From an uncultured Alistipes sp. (GTDB taxonomy: Bacteria > Bacteroidota > Bacteroidia > Bacteroidales > Rikenellaceae), in contig CAAGBL010000050.1 in NCBI GenBank assembly GCA_900768045.1, positions 1-64,000 of the forward strand: a stretch of DNA of 64,000 nucleotides. The letters are read 5' to 3'. Below, one piece after another: positions 8,484 through 17,308 of this stretch. The translations under genes and the position numbers were made by a program. Within the stretch, counting starts at the first letter, position 1, and every line of letters starts with the position of its first letter. Below the pieces are notes generated by a model. That model saw only the letters and a list, made by a program, of their open reading frames with translations. It was not told where the DNA came from and ran no database searches.

Positions 8484-9488
8484 ATGAATAAAAGCGTAAT
8501 AGGCATAGGTAATGCCCTTACCGACATGCTCGTGAACCTATCTAACGACAACGTGCTTAAGGAGTATCAGCTTGCCAAAGGTTCGATGAGCCTTGTGGAT
8601 AGCGAGTTTCAGACTGCCATATCTAAGTCGTTGGCGGGACTACCCTACTCGCTATCGCTCGGCGGCTCGGCAGCAAACACCATACGTGCCATGGCACACT
8701 TAGGCACACGTTGCGGATTTATCGGCAAGGTGGGCGAGGACAACACGGGAGATTTCTACATACAGGCACTGCGCAACATCGACGTAGCGCCATACATCCT
8801 ACGCTCCGAGAACAAGTCGGGAAAGTGTGTGTCGCTAATATCGCCAGATGGCGAGCGTACCTTTGTAACGCACCTCGGCGCCGCCCTCGACCTTACAGCC
8901 GACGAGATTGACGCAGCGGTATTCGACAGCTACGACTACCTATACATAGAGGGTTACCTCGTGCAGGATCACGACCTTATACGTCGCACCATAGAGCGTG
9001 CCAAGGAGCATGGCGCAAAGGTGGCCTTGGATCTTGCATCATTCAACGTGGTGGAAGAGAATCGTGAGTTCTTGCGTGACATCGTGGCCAAGCATGTTGA
9101 CATACTCTTTGCTAACGAGGACGAGGCGCACGCCTTTAGTGGCGAGGAGGATCCGGCAAAAGCATTGGAGCATATAGCTAAGATGTGCGAACTTGTGGTA
9201 GTGAAGATAGGCACACGTGGCGCTCTTATCAAGCGAGGCGAGGAGATGTTACACGTGGGCATCATGGCTGCGGCTAAGCGTGTAGACACAACGGGGGCGG
9301 GCGACTTCTATGCCGCAGGCTTCATGGCGGGACTATGCGAGGGACTCACACTACGCCAGTGTGGCACCATGGGCGCTATAGCCGCTGGCAAGGTCATAGA
9401 GGTAGTAGGCACAACACTCAGCGACGAGGCATGGCACCATATTGAGGCGCTTTGTAACGAAGTGCGCACCGAGCAGTACCTATTTTAA
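8484..9488 (+). CDS. PfkB-family carbohydrate/nucleoside kinase (adenosine kinase-like)
   Basis: ATP-dependent kinase of the ribokinase/PfkB family, 334 residues, cytosolic. The N-terminal substrate-binding signature GGSAANTIRAMAHLG lies at about residues 55-69. The C-terminal PfkB signature DTTGAGDFYAAGFMAG lies at about 270-285 and includes the anion hole and catalytic Asp. Bacteroidales homologues are often annotated as adenosine kinase, but ribokinase-like sugar specificity cannot be excluded from sequence. The start at 8484 is set by the promoter. The gene converges with ygiQ without an obvious terminator between them. Confidence 0.85.
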   Translation: MNKSVIGIGNALTDMLVNLSNDNVLKEYQLAKGSMSLVDSEFQTAISKSLAGLPYSLSLGGSAANTIRAMAHLGTRCGFIGKVGEDNTGDFYIQALRNIDVAPYILRSENKSGKCVSLISPDGERTFVTHLGAALDLTADEIDAAVFDSYDYLYIEGYLVQDHDLIRRTIERAKEHGAKVALDLASFNVVEENREFLRDIVAKHVDILFANEDEAHAFSGEEDPAKALEHIAKMCELVVVKIGTRGALIKRGEEMLHVGIMAAAKRVDTTGAGDFYAAGFMAGLCEGLTLRQCGTMGAIAAGKVIEVVGTTLSDEAWHHIEALCNEVRTEQYLF

Positions 9489-9525
9489 AGAGAACGAGGC
9501 AAAAGGTCAGAAAGAGTAAAGACCC

Positions 9526-11340
9526 TTAGGCCCCTTTTCTACCCTTTGGACTCTTAGGAGACTTCGGAGACTTAGGCACTTTATAATCCTTTTCACCTTT
9601 TAATGTTCTCCTCTTAAACGTCTTTGTTGGGCGCTCTGGCTCCTCTGAAAAGAAGTAGCTCTTCTGACGGCGTTTATCCTCCTGCGAGCGAGCAACATAT
9701 ATTGGCTTACCGTCGTAAGGGTTTTCGCCCATGTAGAACATCACGGACGAGAGCGTCATAGGCGTAGGTGTAAGATCCTGCACCTGCTCAAGGTTGAAGT
9801 GCAGCTTGCCGAGCACCTTACCAGCCAAGGCACGCATATCACGCTCCTCGCAGCCAGGATGCGACGATATGAAGTATGGTATAAGCTGATACTTCAAGCT
9901 CTCACGGCGACAGATAGTATTGAAGCGGCTATTTAGGCGCTCAAACATCTCGAATGAGGGCTTACGCATAAGCTTTAGAACATGCTCCTCAGTGTGCTCG
10001 GGAGCAACCTTTAGGCGGCCCGAGGTGTGATGCTTAACAACGGTCTCGAAGTATGGCGAATTGTCGAAAAGATCATAGCGTATGCCACTGCCGATAAAGG
10101 CTTTTTTGACGCCCTTAATCTCACGTACCTTACTGTATAGCTCCAAGAGTGGCGTATGGTCGTTATTCATATTTGGGCATAGCTTGGGGTGCAGGCACGA
10201 TGGGCGCTTACACTTCTTACACAGCTCCTCATTCTTACCACTCATGCGATACATGTTTGCCGAGGGGGCACCCACATCTGAGAGGTAGCCCTTGAAGTCG
10301 GGCATGAGCGTAACCTTCTTAACCTCCTCCAAAATAGAGCGCTCGGAGCGTGAGCTGATAAACTTACCCTGATGTGCCGAGATGGTGCAGAACGAACAAC
10401 CACCAAAGCAGCCACGGTGGATATTTACCGAGTGCTTGATCATCTCCCATGCAGGGATGTCGCCCTTACCCTTGTAGCGTGGGTGTGGTTGACGCTCGTA
10501 TGGTAGGTCGAACGAGTGGTCGAGCTCCTCGGTTGTTAGGCGCTCGTGCGGAGGCGTGATAACGACATAGCCCTCACCCACCCTCTCGATGAGTGTGGTC
10601 TGGCACTCCATCATATTGCTCAATGTCTCGATATGGCAGAAGTTCTCACCGAATTTACGCTTATCGTCCTCACACTCCTCGAATGAGTTGAGTACGATAG
10701 TCTTGCCACTGAACAATCGTTCGACATACTCTCTATCTGCCACAAAGCCCACCTGACGCAAGCCTCTGAGCAGCTTCATATTAAAGCCATTACGCATAGC
10801 CTTAGCCACCTCACGAATAACCTTATCGCCCATGCCATAGATAAGCAGGTCGGCACCCGACGTAAGCAATATAGATTGTTGCAGTTTGTTGCTCCAGTAG
10901 TCGTAGTGGGTTAGGCGGCGCAATGAGGCCTCGATACCTCCCACAACAACGGGGGTATGCGGATATAGTCGTTTAAGAATCTTCGTATATGTATCTACCG
11001 TGCGGTCGGGTCTAAATCCAGCCTTACCACCAGGCGTATATGCGTCGTTGGAGCGTAGACGTAGGTTTGCCGTGTAGTGGTTGACCATAGAGTCCATGGC
11101 TCCTGCCGTAACAGCAAAGAATAGACGGGGCTTACCTAACTTCTTGAAGTCACGTAGGTCGTCACGCCAGTTGGGCTGTGGCACAATAGCCACACGGTAA
11201 CCCTCAGCCTCGAGGATACGTCCAATGACCGCAGGGCCAAATGCAGGGTGGTCGATATAGGCATCTCCCGAGAAGATGATAACATCTAACTCGTCCCAAC
11301 CACGAGCCTCTACTTCCTTTGTTGTTGTCGGCAAAAACAT
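9526..11340 (-). CDS. YgiQ-family radical SAM protein
   Basis: A 604-residue radical SAM protein of the YgiQ family. An N-terminal domain (about 1-290) is followed by the cluster-binding motif CFGGCSFC at about residues 316-323 and the conserved FISSRSERSILEE segment. A further Cys-rich stretch (CKKCKRPSCLHPKLC, about 377-391) is usual in this family. A region with YFISSHPGCEERDMRALA follows. The biochemical role is unknown. The C-terminus is a very basic low-complexity tail of repeated KSP units. It is downstream of rluD on the same strand, separated by an AT-rich repeat. Confidence 0.93.
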   Translation of the reverse strand: MFLPTTTKEVEARGWDELDVIIFSGDAYIDHPAFGPAVIGRILEAEGYRVAIVPQPNWRDDLRDFKKLGKPRLFFAVTAGAMDSMVNHYTANLRLRSNDAYTPGGKAGFRPDRTVDTYTKILKRLYPHTPVVVGGIEASLRRLTHYDYWSNKLQQSILLTSGADLLIYGMGDKVIREVAKAMRNGFNMKLLRGLRQVGFVADREYVERLFSGKTIVLNSFEECEDDKRKFGENFCHIETLSNMMECQTTLIERVGEGYVVITPPHERLTTEELDHSFDLPYERQPHPRYKGKGDIPAWEMIKHSVNIHRGCFGGCSFCTISAHQGKFISSRSERSILEEVKKVTLMPDFKGYLSDVGAPSANMYRMSGKNEELCKKCKRPSCLHPKLCPNMNNDHTPLLELYSKVREIKGVKKAFIGSGIRYDLFDNSPYFETVVKHHTSGRLKVAPEHTEEHVLKLMRKPSFEMFERLNSRFNTICRRESLKYQLIPYFISSHPGCEERDMRALAGKVLGKLHFNLEQVQDLTPTPMTLSSVMFYMGENPYDGKPIYVARSQEDKRRQKSYFFSEEPERPTKTFKRRTLKGEKDYKVPKSPKSPKSPKGRKGA

Positions 11341-11350
11341 AACACTCTAT

Positions 11351-11452
11351 TATTAAATGAGTAATGAGGAATTAGTAATGAGTAATAATAGACTGATTAT
11401 CAAACCCAACCACCATAAATTACTAATTACTCTCTACTAATTACTAATTAAA
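11351..11452. repeat. AT-rich palindromic intergenic repeat, copy 1
   Basis: Built from variants of AATTAGTAATGAGTAATAA and their complements (TTACTAATTACTC, ACTAATTACTAATTAAAT). It folds as an inverted repeat between ygiQ and rluD. The same words occur at 24044-24131. It overlaps the last codons of rluD. Confidence 0.7.
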
Positions 11453-12551
11453 TTTCATCGAGGTCTAAGCCCACCGAGTCGGTATATCCCTCCCACTTCT
11501 GCAACACAGCCTTGAAGTCGTCGGGAAGCTCCGATTCAAACTGAATATACTTACCTGTTGTAGGGTGGTCGAAGCCCAAAGCTCGGGCATGCAACGACTG
11601 ACGAGGGATAAGCTTGAAGCAGTTCTCGATAAACTGCTTGTATTTCTGGAATGTGGTGCCCTTCAAGATGCGGTCGCCACCGTAGCGTTCGTCGTTAAAC
11701 AAGGGGTGGCCCTGCCACGACATGTGAACACGTATCTGGTGCGTACGGCCTGTCTCAAGACGACACTCCACCAACGTAACGTAGCCATAGCGACGCAACA
11801 CCTTAAAGTGTGTCACGGCATGCTTACCGTCGGAGCCGTCGGCAAAGACATACATCTGCAAGCGCTCCTTAGGGCTACGGCCGATATTTCCGATGATAGT
11901 ACCCTCATCTTCTGCGATGTTACCCCAGACCAAAGCTACATAGCGACGATAGATAGTATGGTCGAAAAATTGCTTGGCAAGGTGCGCATGTGCCTTCTCA
12001 TTCTTCGCCACTACCAACAAACCCGAGGTATCCTTGTCGATACGGTGCACAAGGCCCGCACGAGCGTTGCCCTCAGAGAACATAGGCAGGTTCTGCAAAT
12101 GGTAAGATAGGGCATGCACCAACGTACCGCTATGGTTACCCACGCCAGGGTGTACAACCATGCCCGCAGCCTTATTTACCACGATAATATCGTCGTCCTC
12201 GTAGACGATATCCAAGGGAATGTTCTCGGGTATAATCTCCTCCTTACGGCGAGGATATGGCATCACGATAGATATCTGATCGAGGGGCTTAATCTTGTAG
12301 CTCGACTTCTGGGGCTTGCCATTAACGAGAATGTTACCACCATCGGCAGCCGTCTGAATACGGTTACGTGAGGTATTCTCCAGACGTATTGTCAGATACT
12401 TATCGAGGCGCATCATCGACTGCCCCTTATCCACCGTCACGGCGAAGTGCTCATACATCTCGTCGCCCTCCTCCACCGAGTCGGAAGCAACAATGTCGAG
12501 CTCGTCATCTATGAGGTCGTCACGCATGCTCATCTCTCTAAAATCGTTCAT
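11448..12551 (-). CDS. RluA/RluD-family 23S rRNA pseudouridine synthase
   Basis: Converts uridine to pseudouridine in rRNA, most likely in 23S rRNA helix 69 if it is the true RluD orthologue. The 367-residue protein has an N-terminal acidic extension (about 1-35), an S4 RNA-binding domain (MMRLDKYLTIRLENTSRNRI, about 46-65 onward) and a synthase domain with the catalytic motif HRIDKDTSGLL at about 168-178 and GRTHQIRVHM at about 270. It lies 16 bases behind the mqnE-PASTA gene; PASTA protein beside RluD is a recurrent arrangement in Bacteroidetes. Confidence 0.93.
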   Translation of the reverse strand: MNDFREMSMRDDLIDDELDIVASDSVEEGDEMYEHFAVTVDKGQSMMRLDKYLTIRLENTSRNRIQTAADGGNILVNGKPQKSSYKIKPLDQISIVMPYPRRKEEIIPENIPLDIVYEDDDIIVVNKAAGMVVHPGVGNHSGTLVHALSYHLQNLPMFSEGNARAGLVHRIDKDTSGLLVVAKNEKAHAHLAKQFFDHTIYRRYVALVWGNIAEDEGTIIGNIGRSPKERLQMYVFADGSDGKHAVTHFKVLRRYGYVTLVECRLETGRTHQIRVHMSWQGHPLFNDERYGGDRILKGTTFQKYKQFIENCFKLIPRQSLHARALGFDHPTTGKYIQFESELPDDFKAVLQKWEGYTDSVGLDLDEI

Positions 12552-12567
12552 CAGAAACCGCTATCGT

Positions 12568-14847
12568 TTACTCCTCAATAATATCGTCATCTGTCAATGC
12601 CACAGCAGCACTCTGCTTCTCAGCCTCGGCTACAACCTCAGCCTCGCCACCATGAATCTGCGTAGCACCATCAACGGCCTCCACACCCAAAAGGCGCTCC
12701 TCGGCCTCAGCATTGCGCTGCTCTTCCTCGAGGGCCTTAGCCTCAGCCTCCTCCTCGAGGCGTGCCTGCTCCTCGGCCTCAGCCTCCAGGAGCTTAAGCT
12801 GCTGCTGGTAGTAGGCCATATTCTTGTCCGAAATCTTCGACAACGAGTCGATGAGGTTATCGTCGCACGTTAGGTACAACGACACCTTTGTACCTCGCAC
12901 AACACCCTTCTTTGCGGGCTGCGACTGCATGTATACACGTGCCATACGACGGCTACGGAAGTCCTTGACCGTCTCGTCGTAGACAACCTTGCTAACATTA
13001 AGACCACTTGCCCATAGTGCACTCTTAGCCTGCTTAAGTCTTAGGCCCATTAGTCGAGGCACTGCCGTATACTGCTTACCCGCTCTATAGCCCACCGTAA
13101 GCGTCACTCCCGAGCCATAAGGCACCTTAACATCAGAGGTACGGGTAATGGTGCGGCCGCCAACAGACTGTGCGATAACCAACTCTGAGTGGTGGTGAGG
13201 GCTGTACTTAAGCTCGGCAATCTGGAAGCCGTCACGCTCAAGCTGGTTGATAGCCTGCTTAATAGAGACATGGCCCACGTATGGCACCTTAACCTTACGT
13301 CGTGCATAGGCATTAACCGTAAGATATATTTTGCGGTCGGGCTTAACCGTAACCTCACGAATAATAGATGGCGCAGGCATCTGGTCAACGACCATACCTC
13401 CCTCAATATCAATCTCGTAGACCGAGTCACGAACAACAATCTCAAGGTCTAAATCATCGGCTACTCTACGTGCCTCATCAAGCGACATCTCTATAAAGTT
13501 CGGCACAACAATAGCCTTACCGTGACGTGTACCTACCATGAGTCCGAAGTACACTACCAGAGCCAGGACGATACCCAACACGCCAATAAACAAAACATTA
13601 AAGAGGAGCATATGGCGCTTATATCGTGCCTTGAAGCTACCCTCCGTAGCCCCGCTCTTCTGCGCCTTTGGCTCACTCATAGACTTAAGAGTCGCCGACT
13701 CCTTATTGTCCACCTTCTTTGTCTTCTCCATCTCTATATCTCTCTTATTTTCATTAATATCACTCTGCTTGCTACGATGCAACTCACGATAGTGGGTATC
13801 ACGCTCAACAGCTACAAACCCAGCATCGTGTACCAAGTTTTCGAGCTCCGCAACGCTCATCGAGGGGCGTGCCTCAGCACCCGCCATCGAGTAGATCTTT
13901 GTCGAGTCATCGATAGTGCCGTCGATGTCGTCAGCACCAAAGGCCAAGGCCATCTCCGTAACGCTTTTTCCGTAGGCTACCCAGTAGGCCTTGATATGTG
14001 GTATGTTGTCGAGGAATATTCGGCTCATGGCTATAGTTCGCATATCCTCCTCTACCGAGCACTCGCCAATCTCCGACATGCGGTTGTTGCGACTGCGATA
14101 CTTCAGCGGAATAAAGGCATTAAAGCCAGGGGCCTCGTCCTGAAGCTTACGTAGGCGGTCGAGGTGGTCAACACGTTGCTCGATGCTCTCGACATGTCCA
14201 TAGAGCATTGTACAGTTTGTCGCAACGCCCAACTTATGCGCCATGGCATGCACCTCGAGCCACTCCTCAGATGTGCACTTCTCGGGGCATAGCGTCTTAC
14301 GCAGCTCCTCGTCAAAAATCTCGGCTCCACCGCCAGGAATACTCTCCATGCCGGCCTCAATAAGGCGTCTCATACCCTCCTCGAGCTCGAGCCCTGCGTT
14401 GCGAATCATATACAATATCTCAACGGCAGTATATGCCTTAACGGCAACCTCGGGCAACGCTCGCTTCACACGACGTATCATCTCGCAGTAGCTATCAAGC
14501 GTATGATCGGGGTGTACACCACCAACGATATGCACCTCCGTAATCCCCGTACCCTGCATCTTCCGAGCACGCTCCTCAACCTCGTCGAGGGTCAAGCTCC
14601 AAGCATCGGCATCGCCCAAACGACGACGAAACGAACAGAACTCGCAGTTAAAGATACAGATGTTCGAAGGCTCGATATGTATGTTGCGGTTGTAGTAGAC
14701 AAGTTCTCCGCTCGCAGCTCGTTTGCGGCTTACAGCAAGCTCGCCAAGCAACCACAGCGGCGCATGACGCCATAGCGTAATTGCATCCTCTGTTGTTAGG
14801 CGCTCACCACGACGTACATAGTCGACTATATGTGAAATATTCTGCAT
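12568..14847 (-). CDS. Fusion: aminofutalosine synthase MqnE + membrane PASTA-domain protein
   Basis: One uninterrupted 759-codon frame holds two proteins. Residues 1-358 are a complete MqnE (radical SAM motif CIFNCEFC about 64-71, HIVGGVHPDHTL, SIPGGGAEIF), which makes aminofutalosine in the futalosine route to menaquinone. Residues 373-759 are a PASTA protein: a cytosolic segment, one membrane helix (about 402-424), three PASTA units (about 433-655) and an acidic Glu/Ala-rich tail. The linker (13732-13773) is AT-rich and looks like a former spacer whose stop was lost; an ATG at 13731 is a natural start for the second protein. It could be real, a recent mutation or an assembly error. It starts 1 base after the LptF/G gene ends. 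Confidence 0.85.
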   Translation of the reverse strand: MQNISHIVDYVRRGERLTTEDAITLWRHAPLWLLGELAVSRKRAASGELVYYNRNIHIEPSNICIFNCEFCSFRRRLGDADAWSLTLDEVEERARKMQGTGITEVHIVGGVHPDHTLDSYCEMIRRVKRALPEVAVKAYTAVEILYMIRNAGLELEEGMRRLIEAGMESIPGGGAEIFDEELRKTLCPEKCTSEEWLEVHAMAHKLGVATNCTMLYGHVESIEQRVDHLDRLRKLQDEAPGFNAFIPLKYRSRNNRMSEIGECSVEEDMRTIAMSRIFLDNIPHIKAYWVAYGKSVTEMALAFGADDIDGTIDDSTKIYSMAGAEARPSMSVAELENLVHDAGFVAVERDTHYRELHRSKQSDINENKRDIEMEKTKKVDNKESATLKSMSEPKAQKSGATEGSFKARYKRHMLLFNVLFIGVLGIVLALVVYFGLMVGTRHGKAIVVPNFIEMSLDEARRVADDLDLEIVVRDSVYEIDIEGGMVVDQMPAPSIIREVTVKPDRKIYLTVNAYARRKVKVPYVGHVSIKQAINQLERDGFQIAELKYSPHHHSELVIAQSVGGRTITRTSDVKVPYGSGVTLTVGYRAGKQYTAVPRLMGLRLKQAKSALWASGLNVSKVVYDETVKDFRSRRMARVYMQSQPAKKGVVRGTKVSLYLTCDDNLIDSLSKISDKNMAYYQQQLKLLEAEAEEQARLEEEAEAKALEEEQRNAEAEERLLGVEAVDGATQIHGGEAEVVAEAEKQSAAVALTDDDIIEE

Positions 14848-14848
14848 G

Positions 14849-15964
14849 CTATTTTGGTGCTTTTATGTAGACAAATATTGCTATCAGGGCAAAGATTATG
14901 TTAGGCAGCCACACTCCCAACCATGGTGTCATCGAGCCACTTGCTGCCACCTGCTCGAAGATACGGCCGAGCATAATGTAGCTAAAACATAGCGTGATAC
15001 CAAGACCGATATGTACACCCATACCTCCTCGCACCTTGCGTGACGAGAGCGACACGCCGATAAGCGTGAGGATAAACGTAGATATTGGGTATGAGTAGCG
15101 GGCATGGCGCTCAACCTCGATTATAAAGACGTCGTCGGAGCTCTTTCTACGCTGCTGCTCAATATAGTCGTTAAGCTCACTGATGTTCATCGTCTTTACC
15201 AGCGACTTAGTCTCGCCGAGCTCACGTGCATCAAGGTTAACAAGGGTGTCGAGGTTGCGATGTAGCTCAAAATCGTAGGTGTTGCCCTCCGTACGCTTGT
15301 AGGTAATATACTTTGGCGCTGTCCAACGTCCCATCTCCTCGTCGAACTTAGCACTCGACGCCTCGAGCTTTGCAACAAGCTCCGAACCCTCATACTTCTC
15401 CAAGGCAAAGAACGACACCGTCTCGCCACGAGGGGTATAGCCACGCACATAGGCAAACGTACCATCGTCAATCTGGCGGTAGGCATTCTCGTCGTAGAGC
15501 ACACGCTGACTACTCTTAATATACTGACTCTCAAACTGAATGATATCTCGCTGTGCCTGAGGTATAACCCAGAGGCTGAGGGCCAAATTTAGAGCCGTAA
15601 TGAGAAATGCTCCGAGGAAGTATGGCCACATCAGGCGTCGGAAGCTCACACCACCCGACAATATCGCCACAATCTCGGTTTGCATCGCAAGCTTCGAGGT
15701 AAAGAAGATTACGGCAATAAAGGTAAATAGCGAGGAGAACTGATTAATGAAGTATGGGATAAAGTTGAGGTAGTAGTCGTTAATGACAGCGTCCCACGGA
15801 GCATGCAGCTCGGTGAAGTCATCAACCTTCTCCACATAGTCGAAGACCAGCACGATGATAATAATCATCAGCAAGCCAAAGAGGTATGTTCTCAGAAACT
15901 TTCCGAGAATATACCTATCGAGCGTGCGATAGCCAGGTATTGAGGGTAATATACTGAATCTCAT
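14849..15964 (-). CDS. LptF/LptG-family permease (YjgP/YjgQ)
   Basis: Inner-membrane subunit of the LPS-export ABC complex LptB2FG. It has 371 residues, with paired hydrophobic helices at about residues 24-45, 65-85 and 110-135. A periplasmic jellyroll-like region (about 150-265) precedes three more C-terminal helices (about 288-370). It forms a tight group with tgt upstream and mqnE downstream (1-base gap). Whether it is the F or the G paralogue cannot be decided here. Confidence 0.88.
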   Translation of the reverse strand: MRFSILPSIPGYRTLDRYILGKFLRTYLFGLLMIIIIVLVFDYVEKVDDFTELHAPWDAVINDYYLNFIPYFINQFSSLFTFIAVIFFTSKLAMQTEIVAILSGGVSFRRLMWPYFLGAFLITALNLALSLWVIPQAQRDIIQFESQYIKSSQRVLYDENAYRQIDDGTFAYVRGYTPRGETVSFFALEKYEGSELVAKLEASSAKFDEEMGRWTAPKYITYKRTEGNTYDFELHRNLDTLVNLDARELGETKSLVKTMNISELNDYIEQQRRKSSDDVFIIEVERHARYSYPISTFILTLIGVSLSSRKVRGGMGVHIGLGITLCFSYIMLGRIFEQVAASGSMTPWLGVWLPNIIFALIAIFVYIKAPK

Positions 15965-15991
15965 ATATTAAGAATGTTCCTCTCTTAAGCG

Positions 15992-17122
15992 TTATAGTCT
16001 ACGTGCGAGCTTGATAACCATCTGCTCCTTCCACGCCTTAAAGTCGCCAGCAATGATATGGCGACGTGCCTCACCCACCAACCATAGGTAGAATGCTGTG
16101 TTGTGCAACGAGGCAATCTGCGCTGCAAGCATCTCCTTGCAGACCACAAGGTGGTGCAAATATGCCTTGGTGTAGACCTTATCCACGAACGTAACGCCGT
16201 TAGGATCTATTGGCGAGAAGTCGTCCTCCCACTTCTTATTGCGAATGTTGATGACACCCTCCGAGGTAAAGAGCTGTCCGTTGCGGCCGTTACGTGTAGG
16301 CATCACGCAGTCGAACATGTCGACACCTCGGTCGATGGCCTCGAGAATATTTACGGGGGTACCAACACCCATTAGGTAGCGTGGCTTATCCTCGGGAAGT
16401 ACCTGATTACATACCTCAATCATAGAGTACATTACGTCGGTAGGCTCGCCTACAGCTAAGCCACCAATAGCATAGCCATCGGCATTGTACTGCAACACGT
16501 TACGTGCTGCACGCTCACGTAGATCAGCATAGCCACAACCCTGCACAATGGGAAATAGCGACTGATAGTGTCCCCACTTTGGCGCTGTCTGGTGGTAGCG
16601 GTTAAAGCAGCGGTCGAGCCATCTCTCGGTTAGGGCTAACGACTTCTCGGCGTAGTCGTGTGGCGCATCGCCTGGAGGGCACTCGTCGAATGCCATCATT
16701 ATATCGGCACCGATTGTACGCTCAGTGTCGATAACGCTCTCGGGCGTGAAGATGTGGCGTGAGCCGTCGATATGTGACTGGAAGTGACAGCCGTCTTCCT
16801 TTAGTTTGCGGCAAGCGGCCAACGAGAATACCTGAAAGCCACCACTATCCGTGAGCATAGGCTTCTGCCACGACGAGAACTGGTGTACACCACCCGCCTT
16901 CTCGATAATATCCATTCCTGGACGGAGGTAGAGGTGGTAGGTATTTGCCAAGATAATCTGAGCCTTAGCCTCGTGCTCGATATCACGATGAAATATTCCT
17001 TTCATTGCCGCAGCAGTACCTACGGGCATGAATATAGGGGTTTCGATAGGGCCATGGTCGGTCTGAATAAGACCTGCACGTGCCTTGCTATCTGTTGCCG
17101 TATGTTGTAAAGTAAACTCCAT
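15992..17122 (-). CDS. tgt: tRNA-guanine transglycosylase (queuosine synthesis)
   Basis: Exchanges guanine-34 of GUN-anticodon tRNAs for a queuosine precursor. The 376-residue protein has DSGGFQVF (about 92-99, catalytic Asp), GGLAVGE (about 218) and DCVMPTRNGR (about 266-275, nucleophile Asp). The usual CxCxxC zinc-binding cysteines near the C-terminus are absent; the aligned stretch reads PIDPNGVTFVDKVYT before AYLHHL. I chose the ATG at 17122 because the -7 box at 17141-17148 overlaps the longer frame's start. It is first in the tgt-lptF/G-mqnE-rluD run. Confidence 0.93.
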   Translation of the reverse strand: MEFTLQHTATDSKARAGLIQTDHGPIETPIFMPVGTAAAMKGIFHRDIEHEAKAQIILANTYHLYLRPGMDIIEKAGGVHQFSSWQKPMLTDSGGFQVFSLAACRKLKEDGCHFQSHIDGSRHIFTPESVIDTERTIGADIMMAFDECPPGDAPHDYAEKSLALTERWLDRCFNRYHQTAPKWGHYQSLFPIVQGCGYADLRERAARNVLQYNADGYAIGGLAVGEPTDVMYSMIEVCNQVLPEDKPRYLMGVGTPVNILEAIDRGVDMFDCVMPTRNGRNGQLFTSEGVINIRNKKWEDDFSPIDPNGVTFVDKVYTKAYLHHLVVCKEMLAAQIASLHNTAFYLWLVGEARRHIIAGDFKAWKEQMVIKLARRL

Positions 17123-17140
17123 ATATGTATATATAACGCA

Positions 17141-17148
17141 CAAAGATA
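17141..17148 (-). promoter_or_regulatory. -7 box for the tgt operon
   Basis: TATCTTTG on the reverse strand, 18 bases upstream of the tgt ATG. It decides the start. Confidence 0.7.
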
Positions 17149-17250
17149 GAAAAAAATCTACAATCTACAAAACCAAAAACACCCTTCAACCCCTTTTTTA
17201 TCAAACAAAACGACAACATTTAAAAAAGGGCAAAATGTTTAGGTCGTAGA

Positions 17251-17282
17251 TTTGGGCGTTTGCGTTTTTTTAACTACATTTG
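17251..17282 (+). promoter_or_regulatory. Promoter of the GT2-sigma-rsmG cluster
   Basis: TTTG at 17251-17254, 20-base spacer, TACATTTG at 17275-17282. The ATG at 17309 lies 26 bases downstream, so start codons at or before 17282 are excluded. Confidence 0.75.
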
Positions 17283-17308
17283 CACGTTATATCATTATAA
17301 ATGAACCT

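Noticed and set aside
13522..14154. 210-codon forward frame opposite mqnE
   Set aside because: The reverse frame carries clear MqnE motifs; the forward one has none and no promoter.
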